Positions 25,591 to 35,286 of a DNA stretch of 64,000 nt are shown here, piece after piece. The DNA is from Tolypothrix sp. PCC 7910 (lineage in GTDB: Bacteria > Cyanobacteriota > Cyanobacteriia > Cyanobacteriales > Nostocaceae): the NCBI RefSeq assembly GCF_011769525.1, contig NZ_CP050440.1:8046001-8110000 (forward strand), given 5' to 3'. Positions within the stretch are counted from its first letter, which is position 1; every line of letters starts with the position of its first letter. Under the pieces are notes generated by a model. The model was not told where the DNA came from, did no database searches, and worked only from the letters and a program-made list of their open reading frames with translations. A program made the translations under genes and the position numbers.

Positions 25591-27060
25591 ATGAAAAAAA
25601 TTTATATTCTATTTTGTAGTTTTCTAGCCTCATTTCTATTCTTAATATATTGCAGTATTTCTGCTGCTCAAATTACTAATCCCATCCCTGCAAAAATTGA
25701 AAAATCAAATTTAGCCATAGCATTTAAAGAAATAGTCCAAGTCCCTCAGAGTGGGATTGGCAGAGATAGAATAGCAAGATTAAACTTTATAACTCATGCA
25801 GGTGATGGTAGCGGCAGGTTATTTGTCAACGATATGCGGGGCAAGCTTTATGTAATCAATAATGGCAAAATATCCCTATACATGAATCTCAAAAATTTAG
25901 TATGTTCAGGATTCGGTGATGAGACTTCACAACAGGGTTTTTCCTATTTCGCTTTTCACCCAGAATTTGCTAAAAATGGAATTTTTTATACAGTAAATAG
26001 CGAAGAAAAAAATAATCGCATTCCTGACTTTCCTGTGAGAAAAACAATTCGTGATAACGAAGGAAATATCATCGAAAGCTCGCATCATGATGTTATTCGG
26101 GAGTGGAAAGCAGATAATCCATCTGCCAATACTTTTACAGGTAAAGTTCGGGAAATCATGCGTATTGAAGAACCATACCCAGATCATAATGTTGGGGAAG
26201 TCAGCTTTCATCCTCATGTTAAACCTGGTGATGCCGATTATGGTCTTTTATATATCGCCATTGCTGATGGTGGGAGTGACGGATTTCCTGTTAGCCATAC
26301 AGACCCCTTAGATAATGGGCAAGATTTGAATACACCCTTGGGTAAAATTCTCCGTATAGATCCTTCTGGCAAGAATAGCGCTAATGGTAAGTATAGTATC
26401 CCTGAAGATAATCCTTTTGCAAAAGATGGAAAATCGCAGACATTAGGTGAAATTTGGGCTTATGGGTTCCGAAATCCCCATCGTTTTAGCTGGGATACGT
26501 CAGGAACAGATAAAATGTTGATTGTCGATATTGGACAAGCTTTTATTGAAGAAATTAATCTTGGTATCAAAGGTGCTAATTACGGTTGGGGAAACCGAGA
26601 AGGAACTTGGTTAGTAGACGAAAAAAATGAGAACGTTCTCTTTCCATTACCCAAAAATGATGCCCAGAATGGTTATACCTATCCTGTAGCTCAATATGCT
26701 CATCACAGACCAGAAAAATGGTCAGGTTTTTATGGAGTCGCGATCGCAGGCGGTTATGTTTATAGAGGTAAAGCAATACCCGAATTAGTCGGTCAGTATG
26801 TTTTTGCTGACTTTGGTAATGATGGACGCTTCTTCCATGTACCTGTAGATGAACTAGTTAATGGTAAACAAGCCAAAATTAAAGAACTGAGAATCTTTGA
26901 CGGTGACAAAGAAAGTTCTTTTCTGCAAATCATTGGTAGCAAACGTTCGGATGTTCGCTTGGGAGTAGACGAAGCTGGCGAAATCTATGTGACATCCAAA
27001 AGCGATGGTAAAGTCAGAAAAGTAGTTCCTGCAAAATCAGCAGCAGCGCTTTTGAATTAA
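25591..27060 (+). CDS. Exported PQQ-dependent sugar dehydrogenase family protein
   Basis: 489 aa. An N-terminal signal peptide (~1-26, FLASFLFLIYCSISAAQ) is followed by a six-bladed propeller of the glucose/sorbosone dehydrogenase family (GSDH, soluble GDH-B type). Recognisable stretches are SYFAFHPEF, NHNVGEVSFHP-like DHNVGEVSFHP, GDGGSDG-like IADGGSDGF, and IWAYGFRNPHRFSWD, where active-site His and Arg residues of this family lie. It would oxidise a sugar or alcohol in the periplasm if PQQ is available; many homologues are uncharacterised. Monocistronic. Confidence 0.87.
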   Translation: MKKIYILFCSFLASFLFLIYCSISAAQITNPIPAKIEKSNLAIAFKEIVQVPQSGIGRDRIARLNFITHAGDGSGRLFVNDMRGKLYVINNGKISLYMNLKNLVCSGFGDETSQQGFSYFAFHPEFAKNGIFYTVNSEEKNNRIPDFPVRKTIRDNEGNIIESSHHDVIREWKADNPSANTFTGKVREIMRIEEPYPDHNVGEVSFHPHVKPGDADYGLLYIAIADGGSDGFPVSHTDPLDNGQDLNTPLGKILRIDPSGKNSANGKYSIPEDNPFAKDGKSQTLGEIWAYGFRNPHRFSWDTSGTDKMLIVDIGQAFIEEINLGIKGANYGWGNREGTWLVDEKNENVLFPLPKNDAQNGYTYPVAQYAHHRPEKWSGFYGVAIAGGYVYRGKAIPELVGQYVFADFGNDGRFFHVPVDELVNGKQAKIKELRIFDGDKESSFLQIIGSKRSDVRLGVDEAGEIYVTSKSDGKVRKVVPAKSAAALLN

Positions 27061-27229
27061 TCACCGCAGCTGATATCGGGGAGTGTGGACAAGCAATCGC
27101 TTCTTTTTTTAAGGGAAAAGGGGAAAGGTTAAGGGTTGTTTTTTTACCCCTTTCCTCTTGTTATTGCAGGATAGTTATGTTTACTCGTTGCGATACATAC
27201 ACTTCCCCGGAAGCTGTTTGATTTTAAAT

Positions 27230-27260
27230 AAAAAAAAAGGTTAGGCTCATCACCAACCTC
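27230..27260 (-). terminator. Terminator-like hairpin, minus strand
   Basis: On the minus strand AGGTTG, a loop, then TAACCT is followed by a run of nine T. It lies ~570 bp past the GH31 stop, too far to be its first terminator. Confidence 0.6.
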
Positions 27261-27401
27261 TATATAAATCCAGTGCATAACAACATCCCGAATTAATGTA
27301 CTCTTTCTGTTTTTAATCGGTCATCTTCCTAGAGGATGTGTTCAAATTTATTAAAAGCTGATAATAAAAAGCTACATATTTTTACTGATCTGCAACACAT
27401 A

Positions 27402-27425
27402 ATAAAAGACGGGTATTATCCCGTC
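27402..27425 (-). terminator. Terminator-like hairpin, minus strand
   Basis: On the minus strand GACGGG, six bases, CCCGTC, then TTTTATT. The stem is a perfect 6 bp and GC-rich. Confidence 0.55.
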
Positions 27426-27632
27426 CAGATAGCTTGAAAGCGGTAATACACCTTGTACTCTGGAAAAATACACAAATAAGTTTAATAGGTCGTCAGGATT
27501 ATTAAAGGGCAAACAACAATAAAGTTTATTTGCTCCTATTTATGATGTTGCAACCTGGGTCAATCCTCAATGTAATTAAAAATAACATAGCTAAAATTCA
27601 AAAAGTTGCCAAAATGCCGAATTTTTGGCAAT

Positions 27633-27654
27633 AAAAAAACAGGTCGCCACCTGT
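27633..27654 (-). terminator. Probable terminator of the GH31 gene
   Basis: On the minus strand ACAGGT, four bases, ACCTGT, then TTTTTTT. It lies 180 bp past the GH31 stop. A second hairpin (TTGCCAAAA arms, 27605-27632) follows directly. Confidence 0.75.
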
Positions 27655-27830
27655 CTTTAGAATAATATGTGAAAACATCTTGGTAATATATGCAATATAT
27701 CTACTTACTCTTGTAAGTAGTTGCCAATGTGCCACATTGGGATTGGGTAATTGGTAATTGGTAATTGCTAATTGGTGGAAGAAGTAATTTTTGACTCTTG
27801 TACAGATGCGATTAATCGCGTCTCTCCAAC

Positions 27831-30266
27831 TCAGCACTCAATACTCAGCACTTTCAACTGGACTTTGATAAAGCGATCGCACTCTAGTTGTTGACCTTGA
27901 CCAGCAACTTCTACATTATCCACCCAAGCTTGTTGCAGTTTCATGCCGTGCAAATGTAATTTTATGCTGGTGTAGGGGAAAGAGTAATCTCCTGTTTCTT
28001 CCCAGGTTACTTCTAAACCATTTCCTGAGCGTACCATCTGGAATTTATCTATTCGCGATGCGCCGTAACCATCACCTGCATCGCTATATAGTTGAGTAAA
28101 AGTCTCGCCTTGTTCAGGTGGGTAAAGGTGGAGAATCAATTGTTTATTTTCTACCATTGGTAGGATGCTTCCAGCTTTGACTAACAAGGGAATTGTTTCT
28201 AACGGTGCGGGAACATTTACCTCTTGACCACCAACGAAGCAACTATCATCCCAAAAACTATACCAATTTCCTGGTGGTAAAATCACTTGCCGCGATCGCG
28301 CTCCATCTTCGACAATGGGACAAACCAGTAAAGCATCACCTAATAGGAATGCATCTTCCACATCCCAAAGTCGGCTGTCATCGTTAGCAGCCCACAATAC
28401 AGGACGCACGGGCGGATAACCTTTCTGTGCTGCTTCCCAAGATAAATTATAAAAGTACGGCAGCAATCGATAGCGCAATTGCAAGAATGAGCGAATGATG
28501 CTCAGATAAGGTTCGCCGTAAGTCCAAGGCGTGCGGTGTTCTACGTTATTAGAAGAGTGAGTCCGACAGAATGTCAAGAAGCTAGACATCTGGAACCAAC
28601 GTAAATAAAGTTCTGCGCTGGGATTACCTTGGAAACCGCCAATATCCGGGCCGCTATAAGGAACACCAGACAACCCTAAACCAACAACTGTAGAGATGGT
28701 TTGGCGTAAAGCGCCCCAACTCGATTCAATATCGCCCGTCCAAGTCCAAGCATAACGCTGAAGTCCCGCCCAACCTGCACGGGAAACAATAAATGGTCGT
28801 TTTTCGGGGCGAAACTGGCGTAAACTCTCATAACCTGCTTCTGCTTGCAATAATCCATATACATTATGGGCTTCGCGGTGGTCGCCACCTCTACCTTCCA
28901 GATAATGTTGGGTGACTTTAGGTAAAGAGCGATCGCCTGAAATAATAAAAGCAGCAGGTTCATTCATATCATGCCAAAAACCTGCTACACCCACATCTAA
29001 TAAATATGCATACTGGCGACTCCACCAACTGCGAACCTTGGGGTTGGTAAAATCAGGAAATACGCACCAACCAGGCCACACAGGCGCAACTACTAGCTTC
29101 CCATTAGGAAGTTTGCAAAACCCATCTAATATTTGACCTTCTAAAAATAGATTACTGTGGCGGCTGTACTTAATTCCTGGGTTGAGAATGGCAATAAATT
29201 GTACACCGATTTCTGCTAGTTCTTGTGTGAAACTCGCTAATTGCGGAAACCGTTCCGGGTCGATGGTAAAAGCTCGGTATCCAACTTGACAGTCAATATC
29301 TAAATGAATCGCACTTAAAGGTAAATTGTGTTCCTGAAATTCTCTAGCTTCCTTTCTCACAGCGGCTTCTGCACGATATCCCCATTTAGACTGGTGATAT
29401 CCTAAAGCCCAACGCGCAGGTAAAGGCGCACGTCCGGTTAATTCCGTGTACCGTTCTAACAACTGGGTGATTGAACCAGAGGTAAAATAATAACGCAGCG
29501 CTCCCCCTGTGAAGTCAGCCGTTGCCGTTTCCCCAAAGGTAAAATTGGCATCAAAGGAATTTTCATAAAAAACTAGATAACTACCTAAAGAATGCAAACC
29601 TAGATATACCGGAATGCAGAGATACATGGGATCGGAACCTGGAGGATACATCCCCGCCGCATCGTAGTTCCACATTCGGTAGGTTTTACTTTTTTGCTGT
29701 TCATCTTTAGCAGCGCGCAAATTCAGCGTCGAAGCGCGTTCCCCTAAGCCATAAATGCGTTCTTCTATCCGCAATTGTGCTTGATGAATCCAGCTTTCAC
29801 TTTTGGATTGGGGTGGTAGTTCTGCACGGATAACTTGCCCGGAGCGATCGCAAAATTTTAGGCTACCATCTATTTCAACAATTACTTTGAGCCCATGACT
29901 AGATACAGAGTAGTTATTCTCTGTTTGTTCCAAGTTGGTTGCTACTTCCGGCCATTCATGGCGTTGAATTCCGTAAGGGATAGGTGGTATTCCCGGTTTC
30001 CAGTTAATTCTGACTAAATCTTCAGTAAGAAAACAAACTTCCAACTCCGCCATTTCAAAATAGAAGTTAGCACCCCTAACTGTTGCTTCAGCGCGGAGTA
30101 ATTTTCCCGGCTTATCAAAACCTGGTTCTGTAGATGGCTTAATAAACTCGCGCTCTATTCTATCGCGTTTACGAGTGTACAAAAACGCTTTGGGAGCATA
30201 ACTCGCATAGAAGAGAGAACCAAATAAAAATTTTATTTTTAATTTGAGTTGCTTTAATCTATCCAT
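27831..30266 (-). CDS. GH31 alpha-glucosidase
   Basis: 811 aa from the ATG at 30266, which has GGAG about 10 bases upstream; an in-frame TTG at 30299 is less likely. The catalytic nucleophile is Asp433 in GFWHDMNEPAAF, and the acid/base lies in the TWTGDIESSW region. Other family signatures are ALGYHQSKWGYR and SGVPYSGPDIGGFQG. It hydrolyses terminal alpha-glucosidic bonds. No signal peptide is obvious, although ~25 residues near the N-terminus are hydrophobic. Together with the GH65 phosphorylase it points to active alpha-glucoside turnover. Confidence 0.93.
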   Translation of the reverse strand: MDRLKQLKLKIKFLFGSLFYASYAPKAFLYTRKRDRIEREFIKPSTEPGFDKPGKLLRAEATVRGANFYFEMAELEVCFLTEDLVRINWKPGIPPIPYGIQRHEWPEVATNLEQTENNYSVSSHGLKVIVEIDGSLKFCDRSGQVIRAELPPQSKSESWIHQAQLRIEERIYGLGERASTLNLRAAKDEQQKSKTYRMWNYDAAGMYPPGSDPMYLCIPVYLGLHSLGSYLVFYENSFDANFTFGETATADFTGGALRYYFTSGSITQLLERYTELTGRAPLPARWALGYHQSKWGYRAEAAVRKEAREFQEHNLPLSAIHLDIDCQVGYRAFTIDPERFPQLASFTQELAEIGVQFIAILNPGIKYSRHSNLFLEGQILDGFCKLPNGKLVVAPVWPGWCVFPDFTNPKVRSWWSRQYAYLLDVGVAGFWHDMNEPAAFIISGDRSLPKVTQHYLEGRGGDHREAHNVYGLLQAEAGYESLRQFRPEKRPFIVSRAGWAGLQRYAWTWTGDIESSWGALRQTISTVVGLGLSGVPYSGPDIGGFQGNPSAELYLRWFQMSSFLTFCRTHSSNNVEHRTPWTYGEPYLSIIRSFLQLRYRLLPYFYNLSWEAAQKGYPPVRPVLWAANDDSRLWDVEDAFLLGDALLVCPIVEDGARSRQVILPPGNWYSFWDDSCFVGGQEVNVPAPLETIPLLVKAGSILPMVENKQLILHLYPPEQGETFTQLYSDAGDGYGASRIDKFQMVRSGNGLEVTWEETGDYSFPYTSIKLHLHGMKLQQAWVDNVEVAGQGQQLECDRFIKVQLKVLSIEC

Positions 30267-31213
30267 TATGAATACGCTCCAATACCCATTTATTTTCAAT
30301 ATTTTGAGGAATTTTGGCTAAGTAGTAATTTCGCTAATACTGAGGTTAAGAATTATGCTTAAAGACGCGATCGCACTTTAACAGCAATAGTAATGCTTAA
30401 TTTTTAACCATGATAAATTAATGATTATTTCACCTAAGGCGACTCTTCAATGATTTGCTAATTCCAGGTAAAAAGTTAATTGATCCTAGGTAGTATTTAT
30501 TATTGATAATTAATTAAAAGAAGTAACCTTTAGATTCTGCATCTCTCCCAAGGTAGGAAGAAAAACTCTAGGTGAAAGTTCAAAACTATAAAGCATCTTG
30601 TCAAGACTGCGCCTAAGATGAGCTATACCACAGCCTGTTGTATAGAAGATAAACAATTTAATGCTTTGCTTTAACAAATATACCTGAGCTTTTTAGGGCT
30701 TTTACCATACCTAACGTAGATTTTTATCTTTAGTTAGGTATTTTTCCCAGATTAGCCTGAAACTAGTTTAGCATCAAGTAAAAAATTTTAATTGTCACAG
30801 AAACTTCTGTTTACCCTAAACTAAGTAGATGAAGTTGATAATTGCTAATTTATTACTACAATAATAAAAGTCTGAGTTTGTTCTTTGTTGCCATTTAATG
30901 GAACTTATATAGATTTTGCATGTCATAGGTAATGTGTGATTTAAAACTGGTATTTAACTGGGTGAAAAGGCAAAAATTAAGTACAAATACGAAAAATGGA
31001 AATATTTTTTGTGTGAATATATACTTTATACAACAGGTGCTATTAAAGGCTTTAGCAAGAAAATTTAAAGTTTATATGAAAAATAGAAAATCTTTACCAA
31101 ATCTATTTATCAAATGCTACCAGTAAAATGTTACGTATTACTGTAATCACTCTTGGCTGGATATTTACACAGTCAGATTTCACCTAAGCTAAAAACTATA
31201 CTTCATACTCAAC
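30267..31213. other. Long intergenic region between divergent genes
   Basis: About 950 bp, very AT-rich, with no convincing gene; a 64-codon frame at 30932-31126 has poor codon use and no ribosome site. It contains one terminator-like dyad (30707-30745, listed separately) and presumably both divergent promoters. Confidence 0.6.
30707..30745 (+). terminator. Terminator-like hairpin without an assigned gene
   Basis: ATACCTAAC and GTTAGGTAT form a perfect 9-bp stem with a 17-base loop, followed by TTTT. No gene precedes it on the plus strand. Confidence 0.45.
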
Positions 31214-32566
31214 ATGTTGGGAGAAGATGAACAACATCTCACACACCTCCTCCGCAGGAGGCTTGCTTATTACTTGGAGAGGCTGTCAATTAGCCGTCGT
31301 AGCCAAGGGTTACAGGAAGAACTAATTTGCTTAAGCCAGTTAGCAGCTATTTACGAAAAACTATTCAATTTTGCACAAGCTTTAGAGTATCATAAGCTGC
31401 TTCTTGCCTTATCTCAGCGGATGGGTGCTAAAGATTGGCAAGAAGTAGCCCTGTACAATATAGGCACTTGTTATCTTCAACTGAGACAAAACCATGATTC
31501 CATTAAGTATTTTACAAAATTAGTAAAAATTACTTGTGAGACTGGTAATAGAGTATTACAAATAGCAGGAATATCTGGTTTAGGAACTAGTTACCAGAAT
31601 TTAGAGCAGTTTCAAACAGCAATTGAGCATTTTAAAAATCAGTTAGCTATTAGTTATGAAATTAATCAACACATTTGCCAGAAAAGCGCTTTAGGTTCTC
31701 TAGCAAATGTTTACCAATGTCTAGGTGATTATCAAAACGCCCTCCGATATGAACAGAAAGCTTTGTTAATTGCTCAAGAAATGGAGGATATCAAAGCCAT
31801 AGGAGATGTACTAGGAAATATTGCTAGTATTCATCTACAATTACAACAGTGGCAGCAAGCAATTAATTTTTGTAATAAATCACTCTTGCTGGCGAAAGCC
31901 ATTGATAATAAAAGCCTAGTGATGATTAGTTTTAACATTCTGGGACAGGCATATAAAGGACTGAATGATTATCCTCAAGCAATAGATTGTTTTACAACTT
32001 CTCTAAATATTTCTGATGAACTAGGTGAGTCCAGAGTCCGCAGTATAATTTTGCACGGCTTAAGTGATTTGTGCAGTCAAATGAATTTAGTTGAGCAAGC
32101 AAGAGAATATAATATTGAATCTTTAAGTATTAGCCGACAAAGTAGCAATCTATGTAACGAAACCTCTGCTATAGCAAAAATAGCTGCTAAGCAGCATAAT
32201 TTAGTTAAACAGGATCATGCTTTAGCATACTATCAGCAATCTGCAACAATTTTGCAAGATATGGGAGCTAAACGCAATCAGCAAAAGCTATTGTTTAATA
32301 TTGGTTATATATATTATTCAGCAGCGCAATTTTCTCAGGCAATGGGATTTTTACAGTCTGCTCTTATCCTGGCTCAAGAACAGAAAAATCATCGAGAAGA
32401 AGCTAGAATATCTCTAACTCTAGGAAATACTCTGCATAGGTTACATCATTCTCAAGAAGCTATTTATTATTACCGTCATGCATATAGAATTTATCAAACT
32501 TTGGGAGATCAACATCAAATCCAAAAGATGTTAAATTTTATGGATAAGTTAGGATTGAAATTATAA
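31214..32566 (+). CDS. TPR repeat protein
   Basis: 450 aa composed almost wholly of tetratricopeptide repeats of the longer Rapsyn/LGN-like type (e.g. EVALYNIGTCYLQLRQNHDS, GDVLGNIASIHLQLQQWQQA). No signal peptide and no catalytic domain. Such proteins act as scaffolds; the partner is unknown. The ATG at 31214 is the first in frame. A perfect palindrome 14 bp past the stop probably ends the transcript. Confidence 0.85.
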   Translation: MLGEDEQHLTHLLRRRLAYYLERLSISRRSQGLQEELICLSQLAAIYEKLFNFAQALEYHKLLLALSQRMGAKDWQEVALYNIGTCYLQLRQNHDSIKYFTKLVKITCETGNRVLQIAGISGLGTSYQNLEQFQTAIEHFKNQLAISYEINQHICQKSALGSLANVYQCLGDYQNALRYEQKALLIAQEMEDIKAIGDVLGNIASIHLQLQQWQQAINFCNKSLLLAKAIDNKSLVMISFNILGQAYKGLNDYPQAIDCFTTSLNISDELGESRVRSIILHGLSDLCSQMNLVEQAREYNIESLSISRQSSNLCNETSAIAKIAAKQHNLVKQDHALAYYQQSATILQDMGAKRNQQKLLFNIGYIYYSAAQFSQAMGFLQSALILAQEQKNHREEARISLTLGNTLHRLHHSQEAIYYYRHAYRIYQTLGDQHQIQKMLNFMDKLGLKL

Positions 32567-32579
32567 AAATTATAAATAT

Positions 32580-32617
32580 TGTAGGATGCGTGACCCTTCG
32601 GCGTAACGCATCCTACA
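32580..32617. repeat. Palindromic GTAGGATGCGT repeat
   Basis: TGTAGGATGCGT and ACGCATCCTACA are perfect 12-bp arms with a 14-base loop; the pairing extends into flanking AATATT with one bulge. A related copy lies at 52944-52972. It probably doubles as a terminator for the TPR gene. Confidence 0.75.
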
Positions 32618-32696
32618 AATATTATGAAAAAGACTTTTCAATACAGGCATTTTATGAGAAATTGCAAAGCATCACAGTAAACAAAATCGTATAAAA

Positions 32697-34496
32697 GTGC
32701 GTAATTCTAAATTGCAGCGCGTTGCATTTACCATCTTTTCTCTGAGTGTTTTGCTTCAGTGCCAAGTTGTATCAGCTGCCTTTACTGTACCTCTACGCAG
32801 TAAAAAAGGGATGGTAGTATCAGCGCATCCCTTAGCCAGTGATGCAGGTATTTCTATGTTACGCAAAGGTGGGAATGCTGTTGATGCAGCAGTCGCCACA
32901 ACCTTTGCAATTTCTGTGGTTGAGCCTTTTTCTGCGGGAATTGGTGGCGGTGGATTTTTACTGATGCATTCCCAAAAAACTGGCGAAATAAAAGCGCTGG
33001 ATTTTCGAGAACGCGCACCCATCAAAGCCACGAGAAATCTTTACTTAGATGCACAAGGTAAAGTGCGTCCAAATGCAAGTGTCAATGGTTATTTGGCAGT
33101 AGCGACACCAGGAACGGTGGCAGGAATGTATGAAGTGCATCGCCGTTATGGTAAGCTGCCCTGGCGAGAGGTGGTAAAACCTGCGATCGCACTCGCCAAA
33201 GATGGCTTTATCCTGAGTCCTTTGCTAACTTACCGTTCTTTGCCAGCTCTAGCAAATCGTAAGCAAGTAATTCTCAGCAACCCAGCAGCGCGAGAAATTT
33301 TTACGCGCAATGGTGAATATTATCAGCCAGGGGAAAGGTTAGTGCAGCGTGACTTAGCCAAAACTCTAGAAGCGATCGCTCAAAATCCCCAAAGTTTTTA
33401 CACAGGTAATATTGCCCAAGCGATCGCCGCAGATATGGCCAAAAATGGTGGTTTAATTACTTTGGCAGACTTGCAAGCCTACAAACCCATTTGGCGGACT
33501 CCGATTTGTGGCAATTTTCGTCAAGCTAAAATCTGCTCAATGCCACCACCTTCTTCGGGAGGAGTTCACCTATTGCAGATTTTAAACATTATTGGAGACA
33601 GCAATTTAAAATCCAGGGGCTGGCATCACCCCGATGCTTTACATCTAATGGCAGAGGCAATGAAAATAGCTTACGCAGATCGTTCCCAATATTTAGGCGA
33701 TCCTGATTTTGTGAAAGTCCCTGTACAGCAACTCATTAGCACCGCCTATGCTAAAAAACGCCGTCAAGAAATTAACATGGAAGTTGCTAAACCTGCGACA
33801 GAGGTAAAACCAGTAGACCAAAAAACACTACAACAGTTTAGTCAGGCTTTACCATTAGGTTTAACGCCACGAAGTAATCCAAAATTTAAAATCCGAAATC
33901 CGAAATTGTCTGAATCGCCGGAAACTAGTCATTTAACAGTTGTAGATGCACAGCACAATGCCGTTAGTTTGACATTTACAATTAACCTTGGTTTTGGCGC
34001 AGGTGTAGTGACACCTGGAACAGGAATTGTGCTGAACAACGAGATGGATGATTTTGCTGCTGCACCAGGTGTACCTAATGCTTTTGGCTTAATTGGTAAC
34101 GAAGCAAATTCTATCGCACCTCGGAAAACGCCGCTATCTAGCATGACACCTACAATTGTCACCGAAAATGGTCAGTTACGAATGGCTGTAGGTGCGCCTG
34201 GTGGTAGCACGATCATCACCCAAGTCTTGCAAGTTATCCTCAACGTACTGGAATATGGCATGGATGCTGGTGCAGCAGTTTCTGCTCCACGCATACATCA
34301 CCAGTGGCTTCCCGATGAGTTGCGAGTAGAACCTTGGGGTTTGGATGCTGTCACTTTACAGGAGTTGCGCCGACGTGGACACAACATCAAGGAAAGAACT
34401 CCTTGGGGTAATGCTAATGCGATTGTAGTAACGGCAGATAAGGCTTTAGAGGGAGCAGCCGATCCTCGCGGAGAAGGTTCCGCTATGGGTTTTTGA
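32697..34496 (+). CDS. ggt: Gamma-glutamyltransferase
   Basis: 599 aa with a GTG start at 32697 followed by a signal peptide (~1-27). The N-terminal nucleophile hydrolase fold is clear: GGNAVDAAVATTF, GGGGFLL, and the autoprocessing site before catalytic Thr410 (TSHLTVVD). PGTGIVLNNEMDDF and GAPGGSTIITQV are the glutathione-binding motifs. The periplasmic enzyme cleaves or transfers the gamma-glutamyl group of glutathione. A repeat-derived insert (about residues 391-406) sits just before Thr410 in the linker that becomes the C-terminal end of the large subunit after processing. Confidence 0.94.
   Translation: MRNSKLQRVAFTIFSLSVLLQCQVVSAAFTVPLRSKKGMVVSAHPLASDAGISMLRKGGNAVDAAVATTFAISVVEPFSAGIGGGGFLLMHSQKTGEIKALDFRERAPIKATRNLYLDAQGKVRPNASVNGYLAVATPGTVAGMYEVHRRYGKLPWREVVKPAIALAKDGFILSPLLTYRSLPALANRKQVILSNPAAREIFTRNGEYYQPGERLVQRDLAKTLEAIAQNPQSFYTGNIAQAIAADMAKNGGLITLADLQAYKPIWRTPICGNFRQAKICSMPPPSSGGVHLLQILNIIGDSNLKSRGWHHPDALHLMAEAMKIAYADRSQYLGDPDFVKVPVQQLISTAYAKKRRQEINMEVAKPATEVKPVDQKTLQQFSQALPLGLTPRSNPKFKIRNPKLSESPETSHLTVVDAQHNAVSLTFTINLGFGAGVVTPGTGIVLNNEMDDFAAAPGVPNAFGLIGNEANSIAPRKTPLSSMTPTIVTENGQLRMAVGAPGGSTIITQVLQVILNVLEYGMDAGAAVSAPRIHHQWLPDELRVEPWGLDAVTLQELRRRGHNIKERTPWGNANAIVVTADKALEGAADPRGEGSAMGF
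33869..33915. repeat. Dispersed AT-rich repeat translated within ggt
   Basis: AATCCAAAATTTAAAATCCG and continuation resembles the repeat upstream of the aldehyde dehydrogenase. It encodes NPKFKIRNPKLSES in ggt, just before the autoprocessing threonine. Confidence 0.7.
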
Positions 34497-34512
34497 TGTT
34501 TAATAAATTAAA

Positions 34513-34539
34513 TCCACAGTCTTTTAGAATAACTGTGGA
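34513..34539. terminator. Bidirectional terminator-like dyad
   Basis: TCCACAGT and ACTGTGGA form a perfect 8-bp stem with an 11-base loop between the convergent ends of ggt and the small minus-strand gene. No long T-run. Confidence 0.6.
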
Positions 34540-34800
34540 CTATTGATTTTGGATTATTGAATCTGAATAATTGTTGACAAATTCGTTGGCACGCGCGCTT
34601 GGTACAAGAGTCCAGCCAGCCTTTAGCAATTTTTGATAAGTTGCCCAACCTTTAGAACCACCTGGTATTTTATAATCGGGAACAGCATATTCCCTACAAG
34701 CGTTGTATGGCCGCCAAGGCTGATTAGGTGAGGCTTGCAAATGCAAAATTTTCTCCCCATCAGCACCTAAACTAGATAACCAGCACATTTGTCCTTGCAT
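34540..34800 (-). CDS. Small conserved-looking hypothetical protein
   Basis: 86 aa, starting MQGQMCWLSSLGADGEKILH. The ATG at 34800 is chosen because AAAGGAG lies seven bases upstream; earlier in-frame ATGs lack a site. It is soluble, with several Trp residues and no known motif. The segment GSKGWATYQKLLKAGWTLV resembles short domains in cyanobacterial small proteins, but I cannot name a family. Confidence 0.7.
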   Translation of the reverse strand: MQGQMCWLSSLGADGEKILHLQASPNQPWRPYNACREYAVPDYKIPGGSKGWATYQKLLKAGWTLVPSARANEFVNNYSDSIIQNQ

Positions 34801-35286
34801 GGTAAACTCCTTTGCTTTAAGCATATATTGCATATTTGCAGATTTTTGTCAATACCCACATCACCCTTTGGGATAATTTTTCTGCTTAATTGCGATAGCT
34901 GTAAATTTCCTATTGGTTGAGAACAGATAATTACCCACAAGCCGTTAACCCAACGGACTTTTTCCGCAGGCCTATAGTAACAGAGTCAACCAAGTCTTCT
35001 ACTCTTCCTTGATATAGGGTGAAGTTTTTTTAATAGTACTTGCGGTTTTTGCTAGTGTATGTAGCAAGAGCTACTATTTGAAGTCACAAGTGATGGTTCA
35101 CATATTTGTTTTTCTAGTTATACAACTCGGAATTACTTATATTTGCTAATGTTAAAGCTGTGCAACCTCAGAGTTACGAGATAACTTTACTTGGCTGTAT
35201 CCTTGCCACATCTGCAATTCAGCCTTGAGGAACAGAGGAGTGAGCAGCTAGGATACTCGCCACAAGTGCAATTAAAAATCGGCGGA
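34801..35286. other. Intergenic region, no gene seen
   Basis: About 490 bp between two minus-strand genes. It contains a short CCGTTAACCCAACGG dyad followed by ACTTTTT near 34.95 kb on the plus strand. Otherwise no feature is recognised. Confidence 0.5.

Larger units (their letters stand above)
27061..27830. other. Intergenic region with stacked minus-strand hairpins
   Basis: Between the sugar dehydrogenase and GH31 stops (convergent). It holds an AAAGGGGAAAGG-type repeat at 27.11 kb and three minus-strand terminator-like hairpins, two of which are listed separately. A 79-codon minus frame at 27598-27837 is built from TTGGTAATTGG repeats and is not considered a gene. Confidence 0.6.

Noticed and set aside
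27598-27837. 79-codon minus-strand ORF after GH31
   Set aside because: Composed of TTGGTAATTGG-type repeat and terminator sequence; no ribosome site.
30932-31126. 64-codon plus-strand ORF upstream of the TPR gene
   Set aside because: Poor codon use, no ribosome site, no recognisable similarity.
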